A stretch of 18,051 nucleotides of DNA from Parachlamydiaceae bacterium (GTDB lineage: Bacteria; Chlamydiota; Chlamydiia; Chlamydiales; Parachlamydiaceae), in contig JACDGH010000019.1 in NCBI GenBank assembly GCA_013815395.1, forward strand, positions 1 to 18,051, read 5' to 3'. This document shows, one piece after another, positions 8,040 through 14,815 of this stretch. A program made the translations under genes and the position numbers. Under the pieces are notes generated by a model. That model saw only the letters and a program-made list of their open reading frames with translations. It made no database searches and was not told the origin of the DNA. Position 1 is the stretch's first letter, and every line of letters starts with the position of its first letter.

Positions 8040-10055
8040 TTAAGAGCCGTCGCTCCATTTAGTAGCTTTCAAATGTTCTTTGGGTATTTCGAAAAGAAAG
8101 CGCGAAGGGCGACTATGTGAATCAACCCCCATCCGCTTACGTTGCTGAGCCATACTAATCGTAAGAAATTTCATGGCACGTGTTATGGCAACATACATCA
8201 AGCGTCGCTCCTCTTCAATCCCTGTTTGCTTTAGACTCTTCTCGTGAGGAATAATATGATCCTCCATTCCGACTAAAAAGCATGCCGGAAATTCAAGGCC
8301 TTTGGCACTATGAAAAGTCATTAATGTCACCTTATTTTCCTTTCCAGTGTCACCCGAAGCTCCTTCCCAATTTTTGTCTAAAGGTGAACTAACAACATAA
8401 TCATGCAAAGTGTATGGAATTTCAGGATCCCCTCCCCTTTTCTGATCATAATCTGCTATCGCAGATATAAATTCCTGCACATTTTCCCATTTGAAGTCGC
8501 GCATTTGATCACTTTTAACTTCTTCATTAATGGCTTTTTGATAAGAAATACGATCAACTAACCAGGTCATAGTTTCGCTAAAGGGAGGTACGCCAAATTT
8601 AGCCTTCGCTGTAGCCATAATATCTAGAAATTCTTTAAGACCATTTAAAGCCTTAGGAGCTATTTTTTCGCACAGCTCTTCATAGCCTGAAGAACCACAC
8701 ACTACATGGTTAATCACATCCCATAAAGGAATTTTCTTTGAGCGGTTATGAGCCGTAAGTAAATCTAGAGAGGCTTCACCGATTCCTCTGCGCGGATAAT
8801 TAATTATCCGCAACAAGGCTGCTTGATCGAATGGATTGACAATAACACGCAAATAGGAAAATAAATCTTTAATTTCACGCCGTTCATAAAATTCAACCCC
8901 CCCGTGTACTTGATAGGGAATCCCCTGCACCCAATGTTCATCTTTATCTTTCCATGAGTATTTCATTAAAGCTGTCTCAAAATTTCGCGATAGAGCATTA
9001 GACCGGTATAATATAGCAATATTCCCCCAGCAAAGTCCTTCATTTTCGCGCAGTTGATTAATGCGGTAAACGACGGCTTCAGCTTCATTAATTTCATTAG
9101 GAGCTGTAAAAACCTCAATTGTTCGTCCGTCCCCTTTATCGCTCCAAAGAACCTTTTCATGGCGTTTTTTGTTATTTTGAATCACAGCATTTGCAGCTTT
9201 TAGAATGGTATGGGTGGAGCGATAATTTTGTTCTAGTTTGATCAAGGTAGCATCCGAAAAATCCAAAATATTCTGCACATCAGCACCGCGCCAACCGTAG
9301 ATGGATTGATCATCATCCCCTACAACGCATAAATTGTTATATTTAGCTGAAATCATGGAGGCAAGGCGATATTGTATGGGATTGGTGTCTTGATATTCGT
9401 CAATCATGATGTATCGAAAGCGATCCTGATAGCGTTCTAAGACGTCTGGGCAACTTTCAAAGAGTTCAACTGTTAATCCCAAAAGACTGTCAAAATCAAC
9501 AGCATTATACGCTCGCATACTATCTTGCAGGCGTTGATAGAGAGTACGCGTAAATTGATCATGCCATTCAGATCCGGTGTCGACGATTTGTTCGGATTTT
9601 AAACCTTTATTTCTAGCAATCGTAATTGCGTCTGTAGTTGATTGGAGTGATGGTAAATTCCCCTCACGCTCCAATAAGTCGCGCGCGATCAAGGTAACTA
9701 GCCTTTGAACATCTTTTTCATCGTAAAGTGTAAATTGGGGGGTGTAACCTAGTCGATGGATCTCATTTCGCAGAACCTGCATGCAAAAACCATGAAAGGT
9801 ACAAAGTGAAATTTGCAAAGCCTCAGCCCCTAAAATAAAGGAGACACGGCGGCGCATTTCAACTGCAGCTTTGTTAGTAAAAGTAAGACCAAGGATAGAT
9901 TGAGGGGGGATGCTATAATTTTTTACAAGGTGCGCCATGCGCAAAGTCAAAACGCGTGTCTTTCCGCTACCAGCCCCGGCCAGGATAAGCAAGCGTCCAT
10001 CGACTTTTTCTACAGCTGCTTTTTGCTGTAGATTAAGTCCTGAAAACAAATCCAT
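8040..10055 (-). CDS. uvrD: Superfamily 1 DNA helicase, UvrD/PcrA/Rep type
   Basis: The 671-residue product has all SF1A motifs in order: LNLQQKAAVEK (Q motif), AGAGSGKT (Walker A, 26-33), LTFTNKAA (Ia), DEYQDT (Walker B, 219-224), DDDQSIYGWRGA (III), LEQNYRS (IV), TFHSAKGLEFP (V) and YVAITRA (VI, ending at 627). It is an ATP-driven 3'-5' translocase used in repair and replication restart. The short C-terminal tail and segments such as YNAVDFDSLL, EQNYRS.TILKAAN and PSRFLFEIP look closest to Rep; chlamydial homologues are usually named uvrD, so the symbol is at family level. The start lies four bases after the rnpA stop, so it is co-transcribed with, and probably coupled to, rnpA. No strong Shine-Dalgarno is visible. 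Confidence 0.95.
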   Translation of the reverse strand: MDLFSGLNLQQKAAVEKVDGRLLILAGAGSGKTRVLTLRMAHLVKNYSIPPQSILGLTFTNKAAVEMRRRVSFILGAEALQISLCTFHGFCMQVLRNEIHRLGYTPQFTLYDEKDVQRLVTLIARDLLEREGNLPSLQSTTDAITIARNKGLKSEQIVDTGSEWHDQFTRTLYQRLQDSMRAYNAVDFDSLLGLTVELFESCPDVLERYQDRFRYIMIDEYQDTNPIQYRLASMISAKYNNLCVVGDDDQSIYGWRGADVQNILDFSDATLIKLEQNYRSTHTILKAANAVIQNNKKRHEKVLWSDKGDGRTIEVFTAPNEINEAEAVVYRINQLRENEGLCWGNIAILYRSNALSRNFETALMKYSWKDKDEHWVQGIPYQVHGGVEFYERREIKDLFSYLRVIVNPFDQAALLRIINYPRRGIGEASLDLLTAHNRSKKIPLWDVINHVVCGSSGYEELCEKIAPKALNGLKEFLDIMATAKAKFGVPPFSETMTWLVDRISYQKAINEEVKSDQMRDFKWENVQEFISAIADYDQKRGGDPEIPYTLHDYVVSSPLDKNWEGASGDTGKENKVTLMTFHSAKGLEFPACFLVGMEDHIIPHEKSLKQTGIEEERRLMYVAITRAMKFLTISMAQQRKRMGVDSHSRPSRFLFEIPKEHLKATKWSDGS

Positions 10056-10059
10056 ACGA

Positions 10060-10398
10060 CTACCGAATTTTAGCGAGAAAGCGAAGGAATTCGCCCATTA
10101 CGTCCTGCATTTTAGCAGTATTTGCGAGGTTTCTGGGCTTTATATTGAGATCGAATCCAGATTTAATCTGCTGACGACACAATCTAAAGGCTTCGCGAAC
10201 AACACGTTTAAATCGATTGCGTATTGTTGCTTTGCCATAACGCTTTGTGACAGTGATACCAAGCCTACTAAGCGCAAATTTATTTGGACGAGCCTCAATG
10301 ACAATCCAATCCCCTACGTAACGAGTTGATTGGTGCGCCATGCGTTGAAATTGATATCTGGATCGCAAGCGCACCGTCTTAGGATAGCGAAAAATCAC
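10060..10398 (-). CDS. rnpA: Ribonuclease P protein component
   Basis: The 112-residue basic protein has the RNR signature RNRFKRVVREAFR (60-72) and the preceding LGITVTKRYGKA, both diagnostic of RnpA, the protein that assists the RNase P ribozyme in tRNA 5'-end maturation. The start is a GTG whose last two bases overlap the rpmH stop (GTGA), a classic translational coupling; the length agrees with the family. The helicase gene follows after four bases, instead of the yidD/yidC genes found after rnpA in many bacteria. Confidence 0.97.
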   Translation of the reverse strand: MIFRYPKTVRLRSRYQFQRMAHQSTRYVGDWIVIEARPNKFALSRLGITVTKRYGKATIRNRFKRVVREAFRLCRQQIKSGFDLNIKPRNLANTAKMQDVMGEFLRFLAKIR

Positions 10399-10532
10399 GC
10401 TCTTGTTAGCTCTTTGCGGCCTTGACGACGGCGGCGATTGATGATTTTTCGCCCATCGGCAGTTTTCATTCTTTTACGAAAACCAGTATTTGTTTTGCGG
10501 CAACGCTTACTTGGTTGATATGTACGTTTCAT
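10395..10532 (-). CDS. rpmH: 50S ribosomal protein L34
   Basis: A 45-residue, very basic protein beginning MKRTYQPSKRCRKTNTGFRK and containing MKTADGRKIINRRRRQGRKE, the canonical L34 pattern. L34 is a late-assembling large-subunit protein bound to 23S rRNA. AAGGA lies six bases before the ATG. Its stop overlaps the GTG start of rnpA by four bases (GTGA), and rpmH is the first gene of the rpmH-rnpA-helicase unit. The pairing with rnpA is near-universal in bacteria. Confidence 0.97.
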   Translation of the reverse strand: MKRTYQPSKRCRKTNTGFRKRMKTADGRKIINRRRRQGRKELTRA

Positions 10533-10571
10533 GTTAAATCCTTAATGTGTTAATCGTTATAACTTGGCAAA

Positions 10572-10600
10572 AGAATAAAGAACCTATGCATAAAATGCAA
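10572..10600 (-). promoter_or_regulatory. Candidate promoter of rpmH-rnpA-helicase
   Basis: On the minus strand, TTGCAT (10595-10600) and TATTCT (10572-10577) are separated by 17 bases. Transcription would start near 10565, about 33 bases before the rpmH ATG. Confidence 0.4.
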
Positions 10601-10634
10601 CGAAAATGAGCCACTTTATATAGTTTGGACAAAA

Positions 10635-10701
10635 CTTTATTACCAGTGAGCCGCTACCTTCTGCGGCAAAGTGCTGAGGTTGCGGCTCAACGGCAATAAA
10701 G
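10635..10701. repeat. Gap-free imperfect palindrome (26-nt arms)
   Basis: Positions 10635-10660 pair with 10676-10701 on one axis without bulges: CTTTATT/AATAAAG (7 bp), CC/GG, TGAGCCGC/GCGGCTCA (8 bp) and ACCTT/GAGGT (5 bp, one G-T), making 22 of 26 positions paired. The loop is 15 bases. It lies ~100 bases upstream of rpmH and ~230 upstream of rpmJ. It has no T tract, so it does not look like a terminator. Confidence 0.75.
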
Positions 10702-10852
10702 CTTGCCCAACTTTTATCCCAAAGTCCACCAATGTCCCCACAGATATTTGTTACAGCATGTCGTAATTGATGTTGTATGACATTCATAGCGGCACATCGG
10801 CAATAGCGTTTATGTCCAAACGCTAAAAAATTTCGCGAATAGATGAAAAAGG

Positions 10853-10881
10853 TTGAAAAGAAAATAACGATCAATTATAAC
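10853..10881 (+). promoter_or_regulatory. Promoter of rpmJ-rpsN
   Basis: TTGAAA (10853-10858) and TATAAC (10876-10881) match the sigma70/sigma66 consensus at five of six bases each with the ideal 17-base spacer. Transcription would start near 10888, ~40 bases before rpmJ, whose AGGA Shine-Dalgarno is at 10919-10922. Confidence 0.65.
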
Positions 10882-10929
10882 AAATGCTTAATTGTTGCGA
10901 AACGCTCGCTAAGACAGTAGGAAAAAAAC

Positions 10930-11067
10930 ATGAAAGTAAAAGCATCTTTAAAAGCCGACCCTTCGAAAGGAGACATTTTAGTCCGCCGCCGTGGTCGTCT
11001 CTATGTAATCAACAAAAAAGATCCAAATCGCAAGCAAAGGCAAAAAGGCCCTGCGCGTAAAAAATAG
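10930..11067 (+). CDS. rpmJ: 50S ribosomal protein L36 (chlamydial zinc-free form)
   Basis: A 45-residue basic protein starting MKVKASLKADPSKGD and ending KGPARKK, the longer chlamydial variant of L36. Usual L36 is 37-38 residues with a CxxC/C/H zinc ribbon; this one has no cysteine at all, so it is a zinc-independent form. It binds 23S rRNA. AGGA is suitably placed before the ATG. rpsN follows after 17 bases, so the two are co-transcribed. Too short for many ORF finders. Confidence 0.97.
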   Translation: MKVKASLKADPSKGDILVRRRGRLYVINKKDPNRKQRQKGPARKK

Positions 11068-11084
11068 CAAATTTAAGGATTCCT

Positions 11085-11390
11085 ATGGCTAAAAAGTCAT
11101 CCGTCGAAAAGCAAAAACGTCGCGAAAGAATGGTCAAGCTAAAATGGGATAAACGCCAAGAGCTTAAAACCAAATCTCGCGATCTTAACGTAAGCGAAGA
11201 AGAGCGTCAAGAAGCTCGTGTAGCTTTAAACAAAATGCCGCGCGACTCTTCTCCAATACGTCTACGCAACCGTTGCTCAATAACGGGCCGTGCTCGTGGT
11301 TTTTTGAGAAAATTCAGAGTATCACGACTTACTTTTAGAGAGTTAGCTTCCATGGGTATGATCCCCGGTATTACCAAGTCAAGCTGGTAA
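11085..11390 (+). CDS. rpsN: 30S ribosomal protein S14
   Basis: The 101-residue product (MAKKSSVEKQKRRERMV..., ending MIPGITKSSW) contains the S14 core RNRCSITGRARGF and FRVSRLTFRELA. It is the long, zinc-free (C-minus) form with a single cysteine. S14 joins the head of the small subunit late in assembly. It lies outside the main spc operon here, paired with rpmJ, as I recall for chlamydiae. AAGGA precedes the start; a strong terminator follows. Confidence 0.97.
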   Translation: MAKKSSVEKQKRRERMVKLKWDKRQELKTKSRDLNVSEEERQEARVALNKMPRDSSPIRLRNRCSITGRARGFLRKFRVSRLTFRELASMGMIPGITKSSW

Positions 11391-11433
11391 AATAGCTAAC
11401 CACTCATTCCTTCTCCGCTCCTTAACTGGAGTT

Positions 11434-11505
11434 TAAACAAAAACCTTGTTGCCAGTGTGTCGCTAATTTTTTTCAGCGACTAACCGGCAACAAGGTTTTT
11501 GTTTA
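11434..11505. terminator. Bidirectional intrinsic terminator with 20-bp perfect stem
   Basis: 11434-11453 pairs perfectly with 11486-11505 (TAAACAAAAACCTTGTTGCC and its complement). Runs of five A and five T within the stem supply the U tract on either strand. An inner hairpin GTCGCT/AGCGAC (11459-11464 with 11475-11480) fills the loop. It lies between the convergent rpsN and the GYF_2 gene, only three bases from the latter's stop. Confidence 0.92.
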
Positions 11506-11508
11506 GTG

Positions 11509-11931
11509 TTATTCTGCCAAAACGTCTTTCAATTCACCGAACTCTTCGATCTTCTTCCAGTCGGACATCCCCTCAGACCAAACAAAAGTATTTCTTTTCA
11601 ATTCTTCCCCTTCAAACATTTTCTTGAGTGCATTAAAAGGAATTGGACCTTGCTGCTTATTTTGTGAGTCTAAGTAAAACCAATCTTTTATCAAAAATTC
11701 GTGGCTTTTTTGGGATAGTAAAGGAACAAAAGATTCTTTTTCAGCAATAGAATCGTTCATTTCTTCATTGACATTTACAATAGGCAATAAGAAAACAAAT
11801 AGTAATCCCAGTAAACCAAAAAAAATGCCAATTGCGAACCAAATATAGGGATTTCTCCCTCGCTGCTGAGCAAAATAAGCAGTGGAAACACCCATCAGTA
11901 ACCAAAAAAACATTGTCAAAATCATAGTCAT
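11509..11931 (-). CDS. Membrane protein with C-terminal GYF_2 domain
   Basis: The 140-residue product has two hydrophobic helices at the N-terminus (about 3-20 and 29-53), with the basic QQRGRN loop between them, an acidic linker and a GYF_2-like domain (about 83-135): WFYLDSQNKQQGPIPFNALK followed by TFVWSEGMSDWKKIEE. The W-x-Y, Q-G-P and W..GM.DW pattern is characteristic of GYF_2 (DUF4339), a small domain thought to bind peptides and often fused to membrane segments in bacteria. The domain should face the cytoplasm if the loop follows the positive-inside rule. The exact role is unknown. The Shine-Dalgarno is weak; a second ATG lies two codons downstream. It shares a terminator with rpsN. 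Confidence 0.8.
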   Translation of the reverse strand: MTMILTMFFWLLMGVSTAYFAQQRGRNPYIWFAIGIFFGLLGLLFVFLLPIVNVNEEMNDSIAEKESFVPLLSQKSHEFLIKDWFYLDSQNKQQGPIPFNALKKMFEGEELKRNTFVWSEGMSDWKKIEEFGELKDVLAE

Positions 11932-12023
11932 CGCATACTTTTTAATTAATTGTTTAAGGAAAATTGCTTATCAGACTAAACAGGCCGATTGTTTATTGAC
12001 GCTTCTGCCTTACTTTGCACACT

Positions 12024-12115
12024 TCTAGTACTTAATGGCATTTAAATTGAGAATTGAACCTCGAGAACTCTCGCGCTAGTCCAGCTCCTCAATTTAATTG
12101 ACATGACGTACTAGA
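12024..12115. repeat. Gap-free inverted repeat with 28-bp arms
   Basis: 12024-12051 pairs with 12088-12115 on one axis with no gaps; 24 of 28 positions match, including TTAAATTGAG/CTCAATTTAA (10 bp) and TCTAGTAC/GTACTAGA (8 bp). The centre is 36 bases and holds a small CGAG-AACT-CTCG hairpin. The right arm overlaps the promoter candidate at 12098-12126, so it could be an operator, a small mobile element or a structured RNA. Confidence 0.82.
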
Positions 12116-12126
12116 GTTAGCATAAC
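12098..12126 (+). promoter_or_regulatory. Candidate promoter of the Asp23-like operon
   Basis: Consensus TTGACA (12098-12103), a 17-base spacer and CATAAC (12121-12126, four of six). The -35 box starts right after the 10-bp inner arm of the inverted repeat and the spacer contains its GTACTAGA arm. The leader would be about 160 bases. Confidence 0.5.
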
Positions 12127-12291
12127 AGAAAAAGTATTTGACTGCACGAAATGGATGATAAATGACTGGCCAGGATTACCAAGGTCATGATAAGGTGATG
12201 TATAAAGTCGAACTATCCATTGCGCAGGCCAAAAAATTACGCTTTTGGAATAGTTAAGCCAACTTTCATTTAAGCTAGGGGATCATTGAAA

Positions 12292-12786
12292 ATGGACTTA
12301 AAAAAAGCAAATAATAAAAAAGTAGATGAGAAGAAAGTAGACACCAAAGAATTCGAATTACCAGAAACTTTATATGTACGGGACATTGAGAATCGCGTCT
12401 TTCAAGGTATCGTGCTGCAGTGCCTATCTCGCCTGGATGGTATTTCGCTCGTTGAAGGTAACTTTATTGACAGTATCCTTGATCGTGGTGCTGTAGAAGG
12501 AGTTAAGGGTATATATTGCGAGCAAGATAGCAAAAATCAATCTATTTCCATCAAAATAGAAGTCAATATCTGCTACGGCTATTCCATCCCAAAAAAAGCC
12601 GAAGAAATTCAAACCCTTGTGTCTGACGAAATCACCAAACTTACCGACCTACACGTCTCTGCCGTACATGTTGTATTTAAAAGCATGTTTCTACCCGATC
12701 AACTGAAAAAGAATTTTGGACTTTCAGAAATGGCTCCGAATGAAATCACCTCTTCAGTTGAAGAAGAATATAGCGATGAATTTTAA
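12292..12786 (+). CDS. Asp23/Gls24-family protein
   Basis: The 164-residue product has a Lys-rich N-terminus and then an Asp23/Gls24 (DUF322) fold: VRDIENRVFQGIVLQ, GNFIDSILDRGAVEGVKGIY, SISIKIEVNICYGYSIPKKA and an acidic tail. In Firmicutes these small proteins coat the inner membrane face and are linked to envelope stress; no enzymatic role is known. I chose the ATG at 12292 (AGGGGA nine bases upstream); an in-frame TTG at 12286 would add two residues. The next gene encodes a two-helix membrane protein, which recalls the Asp23-AmaP anchor pair of Staphylococcus. It is the first gene of a probable three-gene operon. Confidence 0.8.
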   Translation: MDLKKANNKKVDEKKVDTKEFELPETLYVRDIENRVFQGIVLQCLSRLDGISLVEGNFIDSILDRGAVEGVKGIYCEQDSKNQSISIKIEVNICYGYSIPKKAEEIQTLVSDEITKLTDLHVSAVHVVFKSMFLPDQLKKNFGLSEMAPNEITSSVEEEYSDEF

Positions 12787-12813
12787 TTTTTAACACATTT
12801 TCATAATAAATAT

Positions 12814-13317
12814 ATGAACCATTTTTTCTTTTCCATGATTAGTTCCTTTACAGCTCTATTCTTTATTTTACTCGGTCTTGTCGGAATAATTATCCCTTGG
12901 TCACCAAGTATACGAACCAACTTTGTTCAATTTATTTTAAATGAATCCTTATTACTTTCGCTATTTGGCCTTATCTCCATTTTCATTGGATTAGCTATTG
13001 CTGCAAGCCTTTTAATTAATGCTAAACGTAAATATTATTACATTCGTTCTGGTGAACATGCAATTAGTGTTGATGAAGCTGTTATTCAACAATATCTTGA
13101 TGTTTATTGGAAAGAATTATTTCCTGGCAGCGATATTGCAAGTCGCCTTGTTTTGAAAAATAATAAAATCCATATCAGCGTCGATCTCCCCACTCTTCCA
13201 ATTGGACGACAACAGCTAATTCTTGAAAAGATTAAGCAAGATTTGCGCAGCAAATTTGCAGATTTACTCGGTTACCACAACGAATTTTTTCTAACTTCCA
13301 GCTTTCACCCTAAATGA
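12814..13317 (+). CDS. Two-helix membrane protein, AmaP-like partner of the Asp23-family protein
   Basis: The 167-residue product has two hydrophobic helices (about 8-28 and 45-70), a Lys/Arg/Tyr-rich junction (KRKYYY) and a soluble C-terminal domain of ~95 residues with alternating strands and helices (KIHISVDLPTLPIGRQQLI). Topology, size and position just after an Asp23-family gene match AmaP, the membrane anchor of Asp23, although I see no diagnostic motif, so the assignment rests on context. The Shine-Dalgarno is weak. The stop overlaps the start of the methyltransferase gene by four bases (ATGA), which implies translational coupling. Confidence 0.65.
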   Translation: MNHFFFSMISSFTALFFILLGLVGIIIPWSPSIRTNFVQFILNESLLLSLFGLISIFIGLAIAASLLINAKRKYYYIRSGEHAISVDEAVIQQYLDVYWKELFPGSDIASRLVLKNNKIHISVDLPTLPIGRQQLILEKIKQDLRSKFADLLGYHNEFFLTSSFHPK

Positions 13318-13925
13318 AAACAATATCTCAATTCTTCTTATTCCAATCGCATCTTGATCTGGCACATGCATATTGGAAAAAATCATTGGAGAAAGGAGAT
13401 ATAGCTATTGATGCTACTTGTGGAAATGGCTATGATACGCTGGAGCTAGCACATTTAATCTTCGATAAAAAAAAGCAACAAACTGGTCAATTGGCAGCTC
13501 TCGATCGGCAAATGGATGCCATTGAGGCAACCCGCGCACGACTAAAAGAAGTTTTCGCTGAAGACGTCATGCAGTATATCCACTTGTCGAAACAATGCCA
13601 CTCTTCCTTTCCAGATTATTTTGAAATGGAATCAGTGGCCCTGATTGTCTATAATTTAGGATACCTTCCTGGGGGCAATAAATCTTTGACCACGATGAGC
13701 TCAACAACCATCCAAAGCCTTGAAGCAGCACTCCCCCTCATCACGCCAGGTGGCTGCATTAGCATCACATGCTATCCAGGACATGAAGAAGGAAAAAACG
13801 AAGAAAATATGATCAAAAAATTTGCAGCAGCATTAAGCCCTCGCCAATGGAGCAGCTGCCACCACACGTGGCTAAATCGAAACCAAGCTCCTAGCCTGCT
13901 AATTCTTCAAAAAGCTCAAAAATAA
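13314..13925 (+). CDS. mnmM: SAM-dependent methyltransferase, MnmM (YtqB) family
   Basis: The 203-residue product shows class I methyltransferase motif I DATCGNGYDT (33-42), an acidic post-I residue (ALDRQ, 62-66), YNLGYLPGGNKSLTT (113-127) and YPGHEEGKNE (154-163). The last two blocks are typical of the YtqB/rRNA_methylase family, whose Bacillus and plant members methylate nm5s2U34 to mnm5s2U34 in tRNA, the last step of wobble modification. The start overlaps the upstream stop (ATGA). It ends one base before the convergent exonuclease stop, without room for a terminator. Size agrees with the family. The link to the Asp23-like pair is by operon only. Confidence 0.85.
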   Translation: MKTISQFFLFQSHLDLAHAYWKKSLEKGDIAIDATCGNGYDTLELAHLIFDKKKQQTGQLAALDRQMDAIEATRARLKEVFAEDVMQYIHLSKQCHSSFPDYFEMESVALIVYNLGYLPGGNKSLTTMSSTTIQSLEAALPLITPGGCISITCYPGHEEGKNEENMIKKFAAALSPRQWSSCHHTWLNRNQAPSLLILQKAQK

Positions 13926-13926
13926 T

Positions 13927-14517
13927 CTATTCTTTAAAAGTAATACCGAAAATAGCTTGATAGCATAAAATCAAATGATTTACACCTTGCATAGCCTTAT
14001 GTGGACTAGCTTCCGGTGCGAGATGATAAGAATTTGCAATATCGTTTTTTGAAACAGATACTTTTTCAGGAAGCACCTTACCCTCGTCTAAGGCAGATTG
14101 CACCACCTTTGCCCAATACATTGAAGCAAAATCTAGCCAATGGTAAGGCCAATTCAAGCGTTCTTGAGTATAAACATCGATCAATTGATTAAAGAAGGCG
14201 CGGTCAAAAGAAGGATTTTGACAAATAAAAACAGCTGCGCCGCGTTGTATTTCAAGTTCAGTAAAAAAGGAAATAATTTCCTGGCCAACTATTTCAGGCA
14301 GTTTGCCAACCGAAATTATATCCCAACTGTATCCATTCATTTTAATACTAGCCAAATCGCTTGCTGCCCACACCTCTGCAGTTTGCTTAACAACACATTG
14401 ATACTCCCCTTTTATAAGACCTGTTGAAAAATCAACAATTTTGCAAGCAATATCGAGAGGACGATGCACTTCGGCATTTAGTCCATTTGTTTCAATATCA
14501 AGAAATATACCATGCAT
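13927..14517 (-). CDS. DEDDh-family 3'-5' exonuclease-like protein with altered last catalytic residue
   Basis: The 196-residue product has the exonuclease I motif FLDIETNGL (D7, E9), motif II ICQNPSFDRAFF (D105) and a motif III-like block SPHKAMQGVNH with H173. In DnaQ/RNase T-type enzymes the fourth metal ligand is an Asp five residues after that His (H-x4-D); here that place is Gly178. One base change (GGT to GAT) would restore it. The protein may be inactive, use another residue, or belong to a variant subfamily. Expected substrates would be single-stranded DNA or RNA ends. I prefer the ATG at 14517, with AGGTG upstream; a GTG at 14526 would add three residues but leaves almost no spacing. 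Confidence 0.75.
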   Translation of the reverse strand: MHGIFLDIETNGLNAEVHRPLDIACKIVDFSTGLIKGEYQCVVKQTAEVWAASDLASIKMNGYSWDIISVGKLPEIVGQEIISFFTELEIQRGAAVFICQNPSFDRAFFNQLIDVYTQERLNWPYHWLDFASMYWAKVVQSALDEGKVLPEKVSVSKNDIANSYHLAPEASPHKAMQGVNHLILCYQAIFGITFKE

Positions 14518-14815
14518 ATGTGCCACACCTGTTAAATCGGGCTATATATCAAAATATCTTTAGGATAACAAGCATTATCTCATTTCTCCGCCCATCAAAG
14601 ATAAAAAACAATTTTCTTGCTTCATTTGTGATTGGATTGCTATGCTCTACATTTTGAGAACAACAAAATCCGAATGCTTCATTGCCTAAACGGCAAAGCA
14701 AGTATTATCCCCCATCGGAGAAACTGGAGAAATTCAGTCATACCTCGCGCAAGGTACAATACACATGATGAAATTATGTTCCCTTTAGGGAATTAACTTA
14801 AAACATGAGATATTT

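Larger units (their letters stand above)
10533..10929. other. Divergent rpmH/rpmJ intergenic region
   Basis: About 400 bases with promoters facing outward at both ends and several inverted repeats between them: the long palindrome at 10635-10701, an imperfect 8-bp stem (10758-10765 with 10776-10783, seven matches) and AGCGTTT/AAACGCT (10805-10811 with 10818-10824). A minus-strand frame of 67 codons from ATG 10787 to 10584 covers the same ground; it has no Shine-Dalgarno and no family resemblance that I can see. The chain of hairpins favours a structured RNA or regulatory element over a protein, but neither is proven. Confidence 0.5.
11932..12291. other. Divergent intergenic region before the Asp23-like gene
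   Basis: About 360 bases between the GYF_2 gene and the Asp23-like gene. They hold a strong inverted repeat (12024-12115) and a promoter candidate (12098-12126). A 31-codon frame at 12162-12257 (MTGQDYQGHDK...) lies downstream; it has only a weak GGAT ahead of it and no known family, so I do not call it. Confidence 0.5.

Noticed and set aside
12044..12095. tRNA-like look on the minus strand (GGTTCAATTC and an 8-bp end stem)
   Set aside because: The span is only 52 bases, the T stem does not pair, and no anticodon arm can be drawn; the symmetry extends well beyond a tRNA acceptor stem.
12162..12257. 31-codon plus frame (MTGQDYQGHDK...)
   Set aside because: Only a weak GGAT upstream and no known family; could be a gene remnant or a leader peptide, but the sequence does not decide it.
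14424..14657. 77-codon plus frame over the exonuclease start
   Set aside because: It is largely antisense to the exonuclease gene and its upstream region; nothing supports translation.
14583..14723. 8-bp inverted repeat TTTCTCCG/CGGAGAAA and small hairpins upstream of the 131-residue gene
   Set aside because: The arms are 125 bases apart with no further pairing on the axis; within chance expectation. The ~300 bases between the exonuclease and this gene show nothing else clear.
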